Of a stretch of 61,557 nt of DNA, positions 52,443-61,459 are shown in pieces. Location of the stretch: assembly GCA_964403795.1 (NCBI GenBank), contig CAYOHP010000028.1:1-61557 (forward strand). Direction: 5' to 3'. Under the pieces are notes generated by a model that was given only the letters and a program-made list of their open reading frames with translations, did not search any database and was not told the DNA's origin. This DNA comes from CAYOHP01 sp964403795 [NCBI: uncultured bacterium]. Lineage in GTDB: Bacteria > Muiribacteriota > UBA6191 > CAZXTJ01. The translations under genes were made by a program, and so were the position numbers. Every line of letters starts with the position of its first letter. Positions within the stretch are counted from its first letter, which is position 1.

Positions 52443-53568
52443 CCGGGACCTCCAGCCAGGTTCCGCCCTGGCAACCGTAGGTGGTGCATCGCTGGTTCCA
52501 GCGCCAGCACTCGCGATGGTGGGGAGTGTCGCAGATCGGACAGCCGGTGCGCGGTTCCCCGGCCAGGGGATCGCCGCAGACCGGGCACTCGGGATCCGGG
52601 GGGGCCTCGGCGGGACCCACCAGCTCGATGGCCCCGGGTTCGATCGCCGGCTCCACGACGCCCGCGCCCTCGAGGGCGGCCCGGACCCGGAGCACCCTGG
52701 GGGCCCGCTTCTCCTCGGGCGCCTTGGGATAGTCCTCGGAGAGCGGGAGGTACTCGATCGGGAGCTGGTGGCGCCCTTCGAGGCGGCCCTCGATCCGGAA
52801 CTCGAGATCGGCGGTCAGCCGGATCGGGACGTGGACCTCGGGGAGGTTGGCATCCCGCAGCGGGACCACCAGACCCAGGGTGGCCGAGAGGTCGTCGTTC
52901 TCCCCGACGGGTCCCGAGAGCTCCCGGACCAGGATCTCGTCGCGGGGTCCCCGGAGGCGGGTGCCGCGGGCCTCTACCGGCCTTCCCCCCTGGTCGAGCA
53001 GGCGCATGCGGACCTCGACCCGGTCGCCGGCGTCGAGGAGGTCGGTGGCGAAGCTCACCCGGACCACCAGGGCCCGCCGTCCATGGACCCGGCTCAACTC
53101 GAAGCGGGACTCCTCGGTGCGTACCTTGCCGCCCCTGAGGACGGGGTCCACGGACCCCTCCGGCAGGGCCAGGTCCACCGACATGCGGGCCAGGAAGCCT
53201 GCCGTGGGGACGAAGAGGCCGAGGGCCGCGACCATGGCGACCAGGGACAGGGGACCCAAGCCCGGTCCCGCGAGCAGGGCACCCGCCAGGAGCGAGAGGG
53301 CGACCCCCGCGGAGCCCAGCGCCCCGAGGCCCGCCACCAGCAGGACCACCGGACGCGAGACCCGGTCGGCCAGCGCGTCCCAGCCGTAGGCGAGGCGGTG
53401 CAGGGTGCGGCGGATCCGGCGCAGGATCCGGGTCGGCACCGGTACCGTCGGCCCCTGGCCCAGCTCGCGCACGGGGGTGTTGCAGACCGGACAGCGTCCG
53501 TCCGCCGCGAGCTGCCCGAAGCGGCGACAACGGGTGCACCAGGAGCGTACGCTCGTGCCGGACCCCAC
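52420..53568 (-). CDS. Membrane protein with N-terminal zinc ribbon and C-terminal RING-like domain
   Basis: A 382-residue protein. An N-terminal zinc ribbon has C11, C14, C26 and C29, followed by a basic stretch and two membrane helices (about 70-125). A beta-rich central region contains FRIEGRLEGRHQLPIEYLPL. The C-terminal module (328-366) has C328, C331, C343, C346, H350/H351, C354, C361 and C366, with the pattern CPxC...CPxCxTPHHxxCW...C..YGC. This matches my memory of the prokaryotic RING finger family 1 (Prok-RING_1). Such domains are binuclear treble-clef folds found near ubiquitin-like systems, though no Ub-like gene is in the window. The start GTG 53568 is 56 bp from the divergent rhomboid gene. 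Confidence 0.8.
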   Translation of the reverse strand: MGSGTSVRSWCTRCRRFGQLAADGRCPVCNTPVRELGQGPTVPVPTRILRRIRRTLHRLAYGWDALADRVSRPVVLLVAGLGALGSAGVALSLLAGALLAGPGLGPLSLVAMVAALGLFVPTAGFLARMSVDLALPEGSVDPVLRGGKVRTEESRFELSRVHGRRALVVRVSFATDLLDAGDRVEVRMRLLDQGGRPVEARGTRLRGPRDEILVRELSGPVGENDDLSATLGLVVPLRDANLPEVHVPIRLTADLEFRIEGRLEGRHQLPIEYLPLSEDYPKAPEEKRAPRVLRVRAALEGAGVVEPAIEPGAIELVGPAEAPPDPECPVCGDPLAGEPRTGCPICDTPHHRECWRWNQRCTTYGCQGGTWLEVPDEARPSP

Positions 53569-53624
53569 GTCCGGAGTGTGACACGCGCCGGTCGGGGCAG
53601 GCTGTCCATGGAGGGGTGGTCGGG

Positions 53625-54812
53625 ATGCTGATCCTCCCGCTCGGACCCGAGTCCGAGGATCTGGAGGAGAAGGAGCGCAGGAGCCCCAGGGTCACCCAGG
53701 GGCTGGTGGTCGCGCTCGTCCTGGCCTATGCCTTCCTGGTGGGGGTGGCGCCGCTGGCCTCCCGCGGGGACCGGCTGCTGGCCTGGGGGTACCGCCCCGA
53801 CCTGCCGCCCGGGCTCGGGGTCCTCACCTACCAGTTGATCCATGGCGATGTCGTCCACCTGGTGGGCAACTGCATCTTCCTCGCCGGGTTCGGGGCCGCG
53901 CTCGAGGGCAGCCTGGGACCCATGGCGCTGTTCCTGGTCTTCCTGGCAACGGGGGCGGCGGGAGCCCTGGCCCATGGGTGGGCGGCCGTGCCTCCCGCGC
54001 CCGGCGTCCCTCCGGTCCCGCTGGTGGGGGCCTCGGGCTCGATCATGGGCCTGGTGGGCGCCCTGCTCCCCACCGCGCCCTGGCTGCGGATCCGCCTGGT
54101 GATCGGGATCTACGGCTGGTGGCGGATCGTGGCGGTGCAGGCCTGGGGAGTGGCCGTCGGGTTCCTGCTCAAGGAAGCGGCCCTGGCCGGGTTCTACGGG
54201 ACGGCCTCGAACGTCTCCTATGCGGCCCATCTCGGGGGCCTGCTCTCCGGTGCCGTCATGGGCCTGGCCTGGACCACCGTGTTCGGACCCGTGGCCGTGC
54301 CCTCGGGGAAGCCGCGCTCGATCCCGAGCGGAGCCATCGCCACCGGGCCGGACCCGTCGGAGTCCCCGGCCTCGGACGGGCCTCGGGTCGAGATCACCGA
54401 GGCCGAGCTCTACGAGGCGCAACGGTCGGTGGAGGACCTGGTGCTCCCGATCGGGAAGGACCTGCGGGACGCCTCCAGCCTGTGGGCCCAGTCGATGGAG
54501 ATGGCGAGCCTCCAGGACCGCTTCCGTCGGGCCCGGAGCCGGGAGCGGGACCCGACCGAGAGCCGGGTGGCCTTCAAGTTCTACCTGAAGGTCCTGGAGG
54601 ATCCCTCGCTGGCCGGCCACTACCGGGCCTATGCGGGGGCCCGGGCGTCGCGCATGCTGCTCCGGTCGGGACGGTTCGATGCCGCCTTGCGCCTGGCCGA
54701 GCGCATCCTCGTGAACAAGCTGCCGGGGGAGACCCAGAAGCACCTGGAGGCCACCCGGGAGGCGGCCCGCGAGGCGGTGGCACGCAAGCGGGGGCGTAGA
54801 CCCGGGAATTGA
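53625..54812 (+). CDS. Rhomboid-family intramembrane protease
   Basis: A 395-residue protein with a six-helix rhomboid core in the first 220 residues: HGDVVHLVGN (H73, H78, N82), the catalytic serine in GASGSIMG (S138) and the catalytic His in AAHLGG (H202). Both catalytic residues are present, so it is likely an active serine protease that cuts membrane proteins. The C-terminal cytoplasmic part is acidic and helical, with FRRARSRERDPTESRVAFKFYLK and a TPR-like MLLRSGRFDAALRLAERI. ATG 53625 follows GGAGG. It is the first of six co-directional genes and is divergent from the RING-like gene. Confidence 0.9.
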   Translation: MLILPLGPESEDLEEKERRSPRVTQGLVVALVLAYAFLVGVAPLASRGDRLLAWGYRPDLPPGLGVLTYQLIHGDVVHLVGNCIFLAGFGAALEGSLGPMALFLVFLATGAAGALAHGWAAVPPAPGVPPVPLVGASGSIMGLVGALLPTAPWLRIRLVIGIYGWWRIVAVQAWGVAVGFLLKEAALAGFYGTASNVSYAAHLGGLLSGAVMGLAWTTVFGPVAVPSGKPRSIPSGAIATGPDPSESPASDGPRVEITEAELYEAQRSVEDLVLPIGKDLRDASSLWAQSMEMASLQDRFRRARSRERDPTESRVAFKFYLKVLEDPSLAGHYRAYAGARASRMLLRSGRFDAALRLAERILVNKLPGETQKHLEATREAAREAVARKRGRRPGN

Positions 54813-54862
54813 GTGCCGTGTCGCATGGGGACCGCCCCGGGACCGGCTACACTCGGGGCGAA

Positions 54863-56317
54863 GTGGCCCCCGCGGAGCAGCAGAAGGTCGAGCAGCTCGA
54901 TGGCCGCACCGCCTTCTTCCTGGTCTGCCGCGAGGCGTTCCGGGACGGCGCGGTGGATCCCGGCGAGAACGCCCTGCTCCAGGCCCTGTGCCGGGAGCTC
55001 TCGATCGAGAACCGGGATGCCGCCCGGCTGGCGGAAGCGGCCAAGGCCCGGGCCGCGGCCCGGGGGTTCGAGGCCGGGGCGAAGTTCGAGCCGGAGCGGG
55101 TGCTGCTGCGGGCCTACCACCTGGTGCACGTCTCCCCGGGGAAGGACGCCGAGCGGGTCCTGGCGATCCTCGAGACCGCCATGAAGTTCCCGCCCGAACG
55201 GGCCCGGGGACTCCGCGAGAAGATCGCCGCGCAGCTGGCGGGAGGTATCTCGCCGCTGGGACCCTCGGCCGAGGCCTTCCCCCCGGGTGCCGTCCCTGCC
55301 GGGTCGCGTCCCGGGGCGGACCGTCCCGGGCGTGCCGCCGCCTTCACCGACCTCCAGGCCGCGGTTCCGCCCCCGGAGGCGGAGGCCGATGCCCGGAAGG
55401 ACCCTGCCGGGGTCCTCGGCGAGGCACCCGTCCAGGCGCCGGCTCCCGCCGTGGCAGGGTTCGCGGCGGTGGTCCCGGTGGGCGTGGCGGCGCCGGCACC
55501 TGCGGTCAAGGCCGGGCCGGCCGGCCCGGTCAAGGACGCGGGAGGGGGGGACGCCGGGGGAGCCGAGGACCCGCTGGTGGCGGCGTCGGGATGGACGGTG
55601 CCGCACTGTTTCCGCCTGGCCTCCGAGGCCCAGGTACGCCATCCGCGCCTCTGGCTCGCGCTCGCCGCCATCGGCGCCACCACCTGGCTCCACCCCTCGG
55701 TCCAGGTGCTGGTCGGGCCCTCGCTCTCGCTGCTCGCGGTGGGGGCGGCCTGCGACTTCGCCCGGGGCGAGAAGAAGATCGAGATCGCCGACGTCTGGTC
55801 GCGCTGGGGCGACCGTCTGCTGCCGTCCATCCTGAACGGGTGGATCCTGGGGACGATCGCGGCTGCCGGCCTGGTGCTCGGTCTGGTGCTCTGCGCGGTC
55901 GGGCAGCAGACCCGTTCGGTCCTCTCGCTGCTCGCCGGATCCGTGATCCTGCTGGTGTGCGGAGGGATCGCCTTCCGGGTGGGGACGTTCGCGATGCACG
56001 AGGTGATCCTGGGCCGGAAGAACCACATCCATGCCGTGAAGGGCTCCTACGCCTTGCTGGGTCGGAACTCCCCGGAGGTGTGGGCCGGGATCGCGGCGCT
56101 GGGATCCGCGGTGCTGGTGGTGCTCTTCGCCATGCGGATCGGGTCCGGGAAGTTCGGCGAGGCGGTCGGGAGGGTGGTGGGCCAGGGGGGGATCGAGCTG
56201 GTGCTCCCCTTCCTGCACCTGCTCGACATCGCGGTCACGGCCTTCCAGTGGATGGCGCTCGACTGGGCCTGGGCGGTGCTGACGTTCCTGTACCTGCGCC
56301 AGACCTACCGGACCTGA
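54863..56317 (+). CDS. TerB-like domain membrane protein
   Basis: A 484-residue protein. The N-terminal 75 residues resemble a TerB/DjlA-type helical fold (RTAFFLVCREAFRDGAVDP, ENALLQALCRELSI). A long Ala/Pro-rich linker (about 130-245) follows, then a polytopic membrane region of five or six helices with KNHIHAVKGSYALLGRN in a loop. TerB-like domains occur in stress-response and membrane-associated proteins; none is functionally certain here. GTG 54863 is the likely start. It lies 50 bp downstream of the rhomboid gene and 7 bp before the lipid kinase. Confidence 0.7.
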   Translation: MAPAEQQKVEQLDGRTAFFLVCREAFRDGAVDPGENALLQALCRELSIENRDAARLAEAAKARAAARGFEAGAKFEPERVLLRAYHLVHVSPGKDAERVLAILETAMKFPPERARGLREKIAAQLAGGISPLGPSAEAFPPGAVPAGSRPGADRPGRAAAFTDLQAAVPPPEAEADARKDPAGVLGEAPVQAPAPAVAGFAAVVPVGVAAPAPAVKAGPAGPVKDAGGGDAGGAEDPLVAASGWTVPHCFRLASEAQVRHPRLWLALAAIGATTWLHPSVQVLVGPSLSLLAVGAACDFARGEKKIEIADVWSRWGDRLLPSILNGWILGTIAAAGLVLGLVLCAVGQQTRSVLSLLAGSVILLVCGGIAFRVGTFAMHEVILGRKNHIHAVKGSYALLGRNSPEVWAGIAALGSAVLVVLFAMRIGSGKFGEAVGRVVGQGGIELVLPFLHLLDIAVTAFQWMALDWAWAVLTFLYLRQTYRT

Positions 56318-56324
56318 GGATCCC

Positions 56325-57257
56325 GTGCGTCCCCTCCAGGTCTTCCTGAATCCGACGGCGGCCCAGGGTCGCGGCGAGGAGCGCTTCGCCGAGGTCGAGG
56401 CCCTGTTGTGGAAGGACGGGATCCCCTTCGACCTCCACCGGGTGGCGCCCGGGGAACTCGCCCTCTCGGTGGTCGAGGTCCTGGCAGCCGGGCACCGCGA
56501 CCTGGTGGCGGCCGGTGGCGACGGGACCGTCAACGCCCTGGTCAACGTGCTGATGGACCTGGAGCCGGAGAAGAGGGCGGGCATCCGCCTCGGGGCCCTG
56601 GCGCTGGGGTCCTCCAACGACCTCCACAAGCCGGTCCCGCCCGATGCCTGGTACGCCCGGGTGGCGGCCCGCATGGATCCCGGGGCCTCGGTGAAGCGGG
56701 CCGTCTACCGGCTGGAGCACGACCACGGCACGGTCCACTACCTGCAGAACTCGTCGGTGGGCCTGGTCGCCCGGGGTTGCCGGCTCTTCTCGCACGCATG
56801 GGCCCCGTTGCGCTGGTTGATCCGCCGGAACTACCAGATGGGGGTCGGCCTGCTCTCGCTCTACAACGTGCTCACCCACCGGCCGGAGCGGGTTACCCTG
56901 CGCCTGGCTGGCCGCGAGGAGTCGGGTCTCTTCAGCGGTGTCACCGTGTTGAAGCAGGGAGCCGTGGCCGGCAGCATGACGTTCCGCACCATGAGGAGCC
57001 ATGACGATGGCCTCTTCGACGTGGTCTGCCTGGAGCCGGTGGGACTCTCCGAGCTGCCCGCGGTGCTCGAGAAGCTCGCCGCCGAGGGTCCCTCCGGCGA
57101 TCCCCGCATCCACCTCTTCCAGGCGAATTCGCTGGAGCTCCGGTTCGACCGGCCCACCCTGGTCGAGTACGACGGCGAGACCCTGGAGACGACCGTGGCG
57201 CGCTACTCGATCGTGCCCGATGCCCTCTCGCTGATGGGGCCAGGGGTGCCGCGGTGA
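56325..57257 (+). CDS. Diacylglycerol-kinase-type lipid kinase
   Basis: A 310-residue protein of the DAGK/YegS catalytic family: N-terminal VFLNPTAAQGRG nucleotide loop, GGDGTVNALVN (about 66-76), LGALALGSSNDLHK, and a C-terminal beta-rich half with SHDDGLFDVVCLEP. It should phosphorylate a membrane lipid such as diacylglycerol or a sphingoid base. GTG 56325; the stop overlaps the next start (GTGA). The neighbours (TerB membrane protein, ThiL-like, SDR) suggest a lipid or isoprenoid-like pathway. Confidence 0.88.
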   Translation: MRPLQVFLNPTAAQGRGEERFAEVEALLWKDGIPFDLHRVAPGELALSVVEVLAAGHRDLVAAGGDGTVNALVNVLMDLEPEKRAGIRLGALALGSSNDLHKPVPPDAWYARVAARMDPGASVKRAVYRLEHDHGTVHYLQNSSVGLVARGCRLFSHAWAPLRWLIRRNYQMGVGLLSLYNVLTHRPERVTLRLAGREESGLFSGVTVLKQGAVAGSMTFRTMRSHDDGLFDVVCLEPVGLSELPAVLEKLAAEGPSGDPRIHLFQANSLELRFDRPTLVEYDGETLETTVARYSIVPDALSLMGPGVPR

Positions 57258-58309
57258 GCCGGAGCCACCTGCTCGATCCGCTCCATGAGTTCCGGTTCGT
57301 GAGCAAGGTGGCCGCGGGCCTGCCGCGGTCCCCGAGGCAGCGGAACCGGATCCATGAGTCGGATGCCGAGATCCTGGAGCTCGAGTCGGGGGAGCTGCTG
57401 GCCGCCACCGTGGATGGCCTGCACGAGGAGTACCAGGTGGGGCTGCTGCGCGACCCCGGGACCCTGGGATGGGCGACGGTGGCCCACTCGCTCTCGGACC
57501 TGGCGGCGGTGGGCGCCGACCCGCTGGGGGTCCTCTTCTCGTGGGAGCTGCCCCGGGGGGCCGAGGACGCCTGGTGCCAGGCCCTCTCGGGAGGGGCGGC
57601 CGCGGCCCTCTCGGCCCATGGCACCTTCGCCCTGGGCGGGGACACCAGTTTCGCCGAGCAGCCCGCCTTCCACTGCGTGGCGCTCGGTTCGGTCCGGGGC
57701 GGACCCCCGGTGTCGCGGGTGGGAGCCCGGGCCGGGGACCGGCTGGTGGTGACCGGTCCGATCGGGCACGGGAACCTGCTCGGGATCGCACGGCGGGTCG
57801 ACGAGGGCCTGCGGGCCCGGCTGGAACGCGAGTACCGTCCCCGGGCTCGCTTCGAGGCGATCGCCGCGGTGCGCCCCTGGGTGCGGGCCGCCATCGACAC
57901 CAGCGACGGCCTGCTCTCGGCGGTGGACCTGCTGGCGCGCTTGAACGGCCTCGGGGTCCGGCTGTCGCTCTGCGACGACCACTACCACCCGGTGCTGCGC
58001 CAGCTCTCGGGCTCGGCGAGCTTCCCGTTGTGGATCGGCGGCGCCTTCGGGATGGGAGAGTACGAACTGCTGCTGGCGATCCCCGCCGACTCGGTGGACC
58101 GCGCCATGGCGGCTCTGGCGGCGCGGGAGGTCCCGGCCCGGGAGGTGGGTGCCTTCACCGCCGAGCCGGCGATCACCATGCCGTTGGCGGGCCGACAGGT
58201 CGCGGTCGACACCACCCGGCTGCTCAACCTGTTCGCCGAGAGCGAAGACGTGGAGGCCTACGTCCAGGGACTGCTGGCGTTCGACGCCGGACTCCGCGCC
58301 GGGCCGTGA
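57254..58309 (+). CDS. ThiL/AIR-synthase-related ATP-dependent kinase-like protein
   Basis: A 351-residue protein with the PurM/ThiL fold pattern: a metal-binding Asp in the ATVDGLHEEYQ area, SDLAAVGADPLGVLFSWEL, LGGDTSF (Asp for Mg-ATP), GARAGDRLVVTGPIG and AIDTSDGLLSAVDLL. ThiL phosphorylates thiamine monophosphate, but many paralogues act elsewhere. No other thiamine genes are nearby. GTG 57254 overlaps the lipid kinase stop, and its own stop overlaps the SDR start. Being locked between a lipid kinase and an SDR, it may act on the same unknown metabolite. Confidence 0.8.
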   Translation: MSRSHLLDPLHEFRFVSKVAAGLPRSPRQRNRIHESDAEILELESGELLAATVDGLHEEYQVGLLRDPGTLGWATVAHSLSDLAAVGADPLGVLFSWELPRGAEDAWCQALSGGAAAALSAHGTFALGGDTSFAEQPAFHCVALGSVRGGPPVSRVGARAGDRLVVTGPIGHGNLLGIARRVDEGLRARLEREYRPRARFEAIAAVRPWVRAAIDTSDGLLSAVDLLARLNGLGVRLSLCDDHYHPVLRQLSGSASFPLWIGGAFGMGEYELLLAIPADSVDRAMAALAAREVPAREVGAFTAEPAITMPLAGRQVAVDTTRLLNLFAESEDVEAYVQGLLAFDAGLRAGP

Positions 58310-59346
58310 CCGGGCGGGTCCTGGTCACGGGGGCGAGCGGCTTCCTCGGGACCCATCTGGTGGCGAGGCTCCTCTCCGAGGGCCGCACCGTGGCGGCGTT
58401 CATGCCGGACGATGCCGCGGCCCCGGGGTTCGCGGACCGGCTGGAGCGGCTGGCCGCCTTCCTCACGCTGACGATCGACCGGAGGCGACTGGTCGAGGTG
58501 CGGGGCGGCTTCGAGGATCCCTGGAAGATGCGCGCCCTGGTGGCCGAGTGGCCCTCGTGGATCCACACCGCGGGGACGGTGCAGGGGGACAGGGCGGATC
58601 GCTTCGAGGCCGGGAATCCCGGTCTGGTGCGGAGGATGCTCGACACCCCGGGTTGGAGCCCGGGGCACCGGGTGGTCTTCGTCTCCTCGGTGGCGGCCCA
58701 GGGGCCGGGCGGCGAGGACGGTCCGGTGCGGGAGACGGACCCGCCGCGACCCCAGGGGCTGTACGGGACCTCGAAGCGGGCGGCCGAGGACCTGCTGCTG
58801 GGGAGCCGGGCACCCTTCGCCCGGGTGGCGCTGCGTCCGTGTTCGATCCTGGGGCCCGGCGACCCGCATTTCCTGGGGATGTTCGCGGCCGCCCACCGGG
58901 GCCTCTACGTGAAGTTCGTGCTCGCCGAGCAGCGGTTCCAGACCGTCTACGCCCCGGATCTGGCGGCGGTGGTCTCGCGGGCGCTGGCTCGCCTCGAGGC
59001 CGGCGACCGGCTCTCGCCCGCGATCCAGGTGGGCGATCCCAGGGTGCTCCTCCATGCCGACCTGGCCGCGGCCCTGGCGAACTCCTTGGGGCATCCGGTG
59101 CGGACCGTGCGCCTCCCGGCCTTCCTCGCGATCCCGTACGCGGCGGCCAATGCGCTGGCCGAGAGATGGGACGGCGTGGCACGGATCCCGGGGCTCGACA
59201 AGCTCCGCGACCTGGCGACTCCCTGTTGGGTCCACAGCTTCGCCCGTTGCCAGGAGGAACTCGGACCGGTGGCCTGGACTCCGCTCGAGGAGGTCTGCCG
59301 CCGGGTGGACCGCTGGTACCGCGAGACGGGAGCCTATGGCGACTGA
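58306..59346 (+). CDS. NAD(P)-dependent epimerase/dehydratase (extended SDR)
   Basis: A 346-residue extended short-chain dehydrogenase. It has an NAD(P) loop TGASGFLGTHLVARLL (8-23), IHTAGTVQGD, VVFVSSVAAQGPGG and the catalytic YGTSK. Substrate-loop features such as RPCSILGPGDPHFLGMF and VYAPDLAAVVSRAL are those of 3-beta-HSD/dTDP-sugar epimerase-like enzymes. GTG 58306 overlaps the ThiL-like stop, and the stop overlaps the following kinase by 11 bp. The substrate is unknown; a sterol- or lipid-like ketone or a nucleotide sugar is possible. Confidence 0.9.
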   Translation: MTGRVLVTGASGFLGTHLVARLLSEGRTVAAFMPDDAAAPGFADRLERLAAFLTLTIDRRRLVEVRGGFEDPWKMRALVAEWPSWIHTAGTVQGDRADRFEAGNPGLVRRMLDTPGWSPGHRVVFVSSVAAQGPGGEDGPVRETDPPRPQGLYGTSKRAAEDLLLGSRAPFARVALRPCSILGPGDPHFLGMFAAAHRGLYVKFVLAEQRFQTVYAPDLAAVVSRALARLEAGDRLSPAIQVGDPRVLLHADLAAALANSLGHPVRTVRLPAFLAIPYAAANALAERWDGVARIPGLDKLRDLATPCWVHSFARCQEELGPVAWTPLEEVCRRVDRWYRETGAYGD

Positions 59347-61459
59347 GCCTGGGCCCGGGCCGGCGGGGGGCCGCTACCGGACCGTCGAGGTGCTGGGGAG
59401 GGGCGGCCTGGGCGCGGTCTACCGGGCCGTCGACCAGGAGACCGGCCGCCAGGTGGCGCTCAAGGTGATGCGGGCGCCGCCCGGCTACGAGGAGAAGGGG
59501 GCCGAGCGGTTCCGGCGCGAGGCCCGGGTGCAGGCGAAGCTGCGCCACCCGCACCTGATCGAGGTCTTCGACGCCCGCCTGGAGGGGCCGGATCCCTGGA
59601 TGGTGCTCGAACTGGTGGAGGGTCGCACCCTGCGCCAGCTGGTGCGGGACGAGGGACCGAGACCCGCCGGGGAGGTGGTGCGCCTCGGGTGCGAGATCGC
59701 CGGTGCGGTGGCCGTGCTCCACGAGGCGGGCGTGCTGCACCGGGACCTCAAGCCCCAGAACGTGATGGTCCGCGACCGGGATCGGAGTGCCGTGGTGATG
59801 GACCTGGGGCTGGCGCACGTCGAGGGGGCGACGGTGCTCACCGGGACCGGCGAGCTGGTGGGGACTCCGGTCTACCTGCCGCCGGATGTGCTGCGGGGAG
59901 GGGAATGGACCCGGGCTGGCGATGTCTACGGGATCGGGGCCATCCTCTTCGAGTTGGTCACCGGGCGGCGACGGGTCCCCGGGACGAGCGTCAAGGAGAT
60001 GCTCGACAACGTGCTGGCGGGCCGGTTCGCCGAGATCGGTGGCGAGGAGGGCGTCCCGTCGTCGTTGGCTGCCGTGATCCGCACCGCACTGGCGACCGAT
60101 CCGAGGCGTCGCCCCCAGGACGCCCGGGCCCTGCTCGGGGAACTCGAGCGGGTGGCGGGCGAGCTGGAGGACGGTGGCGGGACCGGGGGGCAGGCGTCAT
60201 TTCCGGTCGGGAGCGTGGGCGCGGCAGGTGCCGGCTCCGGCGAGACGGTCCGGGGAGATGCCACGGTGGCGATGGCACCTGGGGGTGGACACGGCGACCC
60301 GGCTCCGCGATCCGTGGGGAGCAGCGGTGCGGAGGGTGCGGGCCCGCGGACCCGCCGGTTCGGATGGCTGGCCCTGGGCGCGGTCTGTGTCTGGATGGGC
60401 CTGGGGGCGCCAGGATTCTCGAGGGTCCCCGGTCGTGACGGGGGTGGGTCGAGGCTGGACCCGCTGGTCGTCCCGCCACGCTGGGGTCCCGGAGGGGGCC
60501 TGGTCCTCGATCTCCGCGAGCGGGGGCGTCTGGTCGTGCCGGGGCGGGAGGGATCCAGTGGATCCCAGGCGGTGGGCCCGGGACCGGTGGTGGTCCCGGC
60601 CTCGCAGGTCGAGGGTGCGACGTTCCTCGAGATCGTCGGAGAGGAAGGCGGCCAGGGTCGGGTGGAACTCGATCCGAAGGCCTTGGCCCTCGCCACCTTG
60701 GCCTACCTGGGGTCGGCGCTCGACGGGGAGGATTCCCGCGAGGTCCTGCGCGAGGTTGCCATGGGGGGCGGCGAGATGCCCGGCTTCGAGATCGAGCGCG
60801 AGGCCTGGGAGATCCTCTCGGTGCGGTTCGACGAGGCCTTCGAGGCCCTTCCCGATGGACCTCCCCGGATCCGGTTCTGGAACGCGTTCCAGCGGCTGAG
60901 ACTTCTGGTCGTCGGGCTGGTGTGGCGGGGCCGACCGGCCGGCGGTTCAGGGCCTGCGCCGGGCCGGATGGGGGCGCTCTGGAGTCGACCTGTCGGTGAG
61001 CCCAGGGGAGCTCCCAAGCCCGAGGACGCCATGGAGCTCCGGCCCATGGACGGAGCCGAGCCCTGGCGGGGTCATCCCGGAGAGCGCCACCTCGGTCTGG
61101 TGGTCCCCAGTTCGGCCCGCCTGCTCCTGCTCACCCGTTCGGTGGACTTCGCCACCCGGGTGCGGGTCCGCTGGCCGGAGGGCAGGCCGAGGGGACTGGT
61201 CGAGGTGTGCGCATTGCGTTTCCCTGCCGAGGTCGTGCTGCGCATGGCACCGGTCGAGGGAGGCGCATGGTTCCCGGAGTTCCACCTGCCGCTGCCCGGG
61301 GGCGGGGGACCGGACGATCCCTCGTTCCGGGGAGTGGTGTCGCTCCGGATCCCCCTGGGGATGGAGCCTCCTCCGGGGGCCGAGGTCGAGGTCGTCCTGG
61401 AGCCCATCGTCGAGCCCCTGGAGGAGGCCGTTCACATCTTCTGGATCCGGGCTGGATGA
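59336..61459 (+). CDS. Membrane Hanks-type Ser/Thr protein kinase
   Basis: A 707-residue protein: glycine loop GRGGLG (21-26), ALK lysine 43, HRDLKPQN (H135-D137) and DLG (156-158). The APE motif is PPD (in YLPPDVL), a deviation from the consensus near the substrate-binding region. A Gly/Ser/Ala-rich linker leads to a membrane helix at about 340-357. The extracytoplasmic part contains charged helical and beta segments (VEGATFLEIVGEEGG, RLLVVGLVW) but no recognised domain. It is the last gene of the six-gene operon, overlapping the SDR gene by 11 bp, so its signal may relate to that pathway. Catalytic Lys and Asp are intact. Confidence 0.9.
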   Translation: MATEPGPGPAGGRYRTVEVLGRGGLGAVYRAVDQETGRQVALKVMRAPPGYEEKGAERFRREARVQAKLRHPHLIEVFDARLEGPDPWMVLELVEGRTLRQLVRDEGPRPAGEVVRLGCEIAGAVAVLHEAGVLHRDLKPQNVMVRDRDRSAVVMDLGLAHVEGATVLTGTGELVGTPVYLPPDVLRGGEWTRAGDVYGIGAILFELVTGRRRVPGTSVKEMLDNVLAGRFAEIGGEEGVPSSLAAVIRTALATDPRRRPQDARALLGELERVAGELEDGGGTGGQASFPVGSVGAAGAGSGETVRGDATVAMAPGGGHGDPAPRSVGSSGAEGAGPRTRRFGWLALGAVCVWMGLGAPGFSRVPGRDGGGSRLDPLVVPPRWGPGGGLVLDLRERGRLVVPGREGSSGSQAVGPGPVVVPASQVEGATFLEIVGEEGGQGRVELDPKALALATLAYLGSALDGEDSREVLREVAMGGGEMPGFEIEREAWEILSVRFDEAFEALPDGPPRIRFWNAFQRLRLLVVGLVWRGRPAGGSGPAPGRMGALWSRPVGEPRGAPKPEDAMELRPMDGAEPWRGHPGERHLGLVVPSSARLLLLTRSVDFATRVRVRWPEGRPRGLVEVCALRFPAEVVLRMAPVEGGAWFPEFHLPLPGGGGPDDPSFRGVVSLRIPLGMEPPPGAEVEVVLEPIVEPLEEAVHIFWIRAG

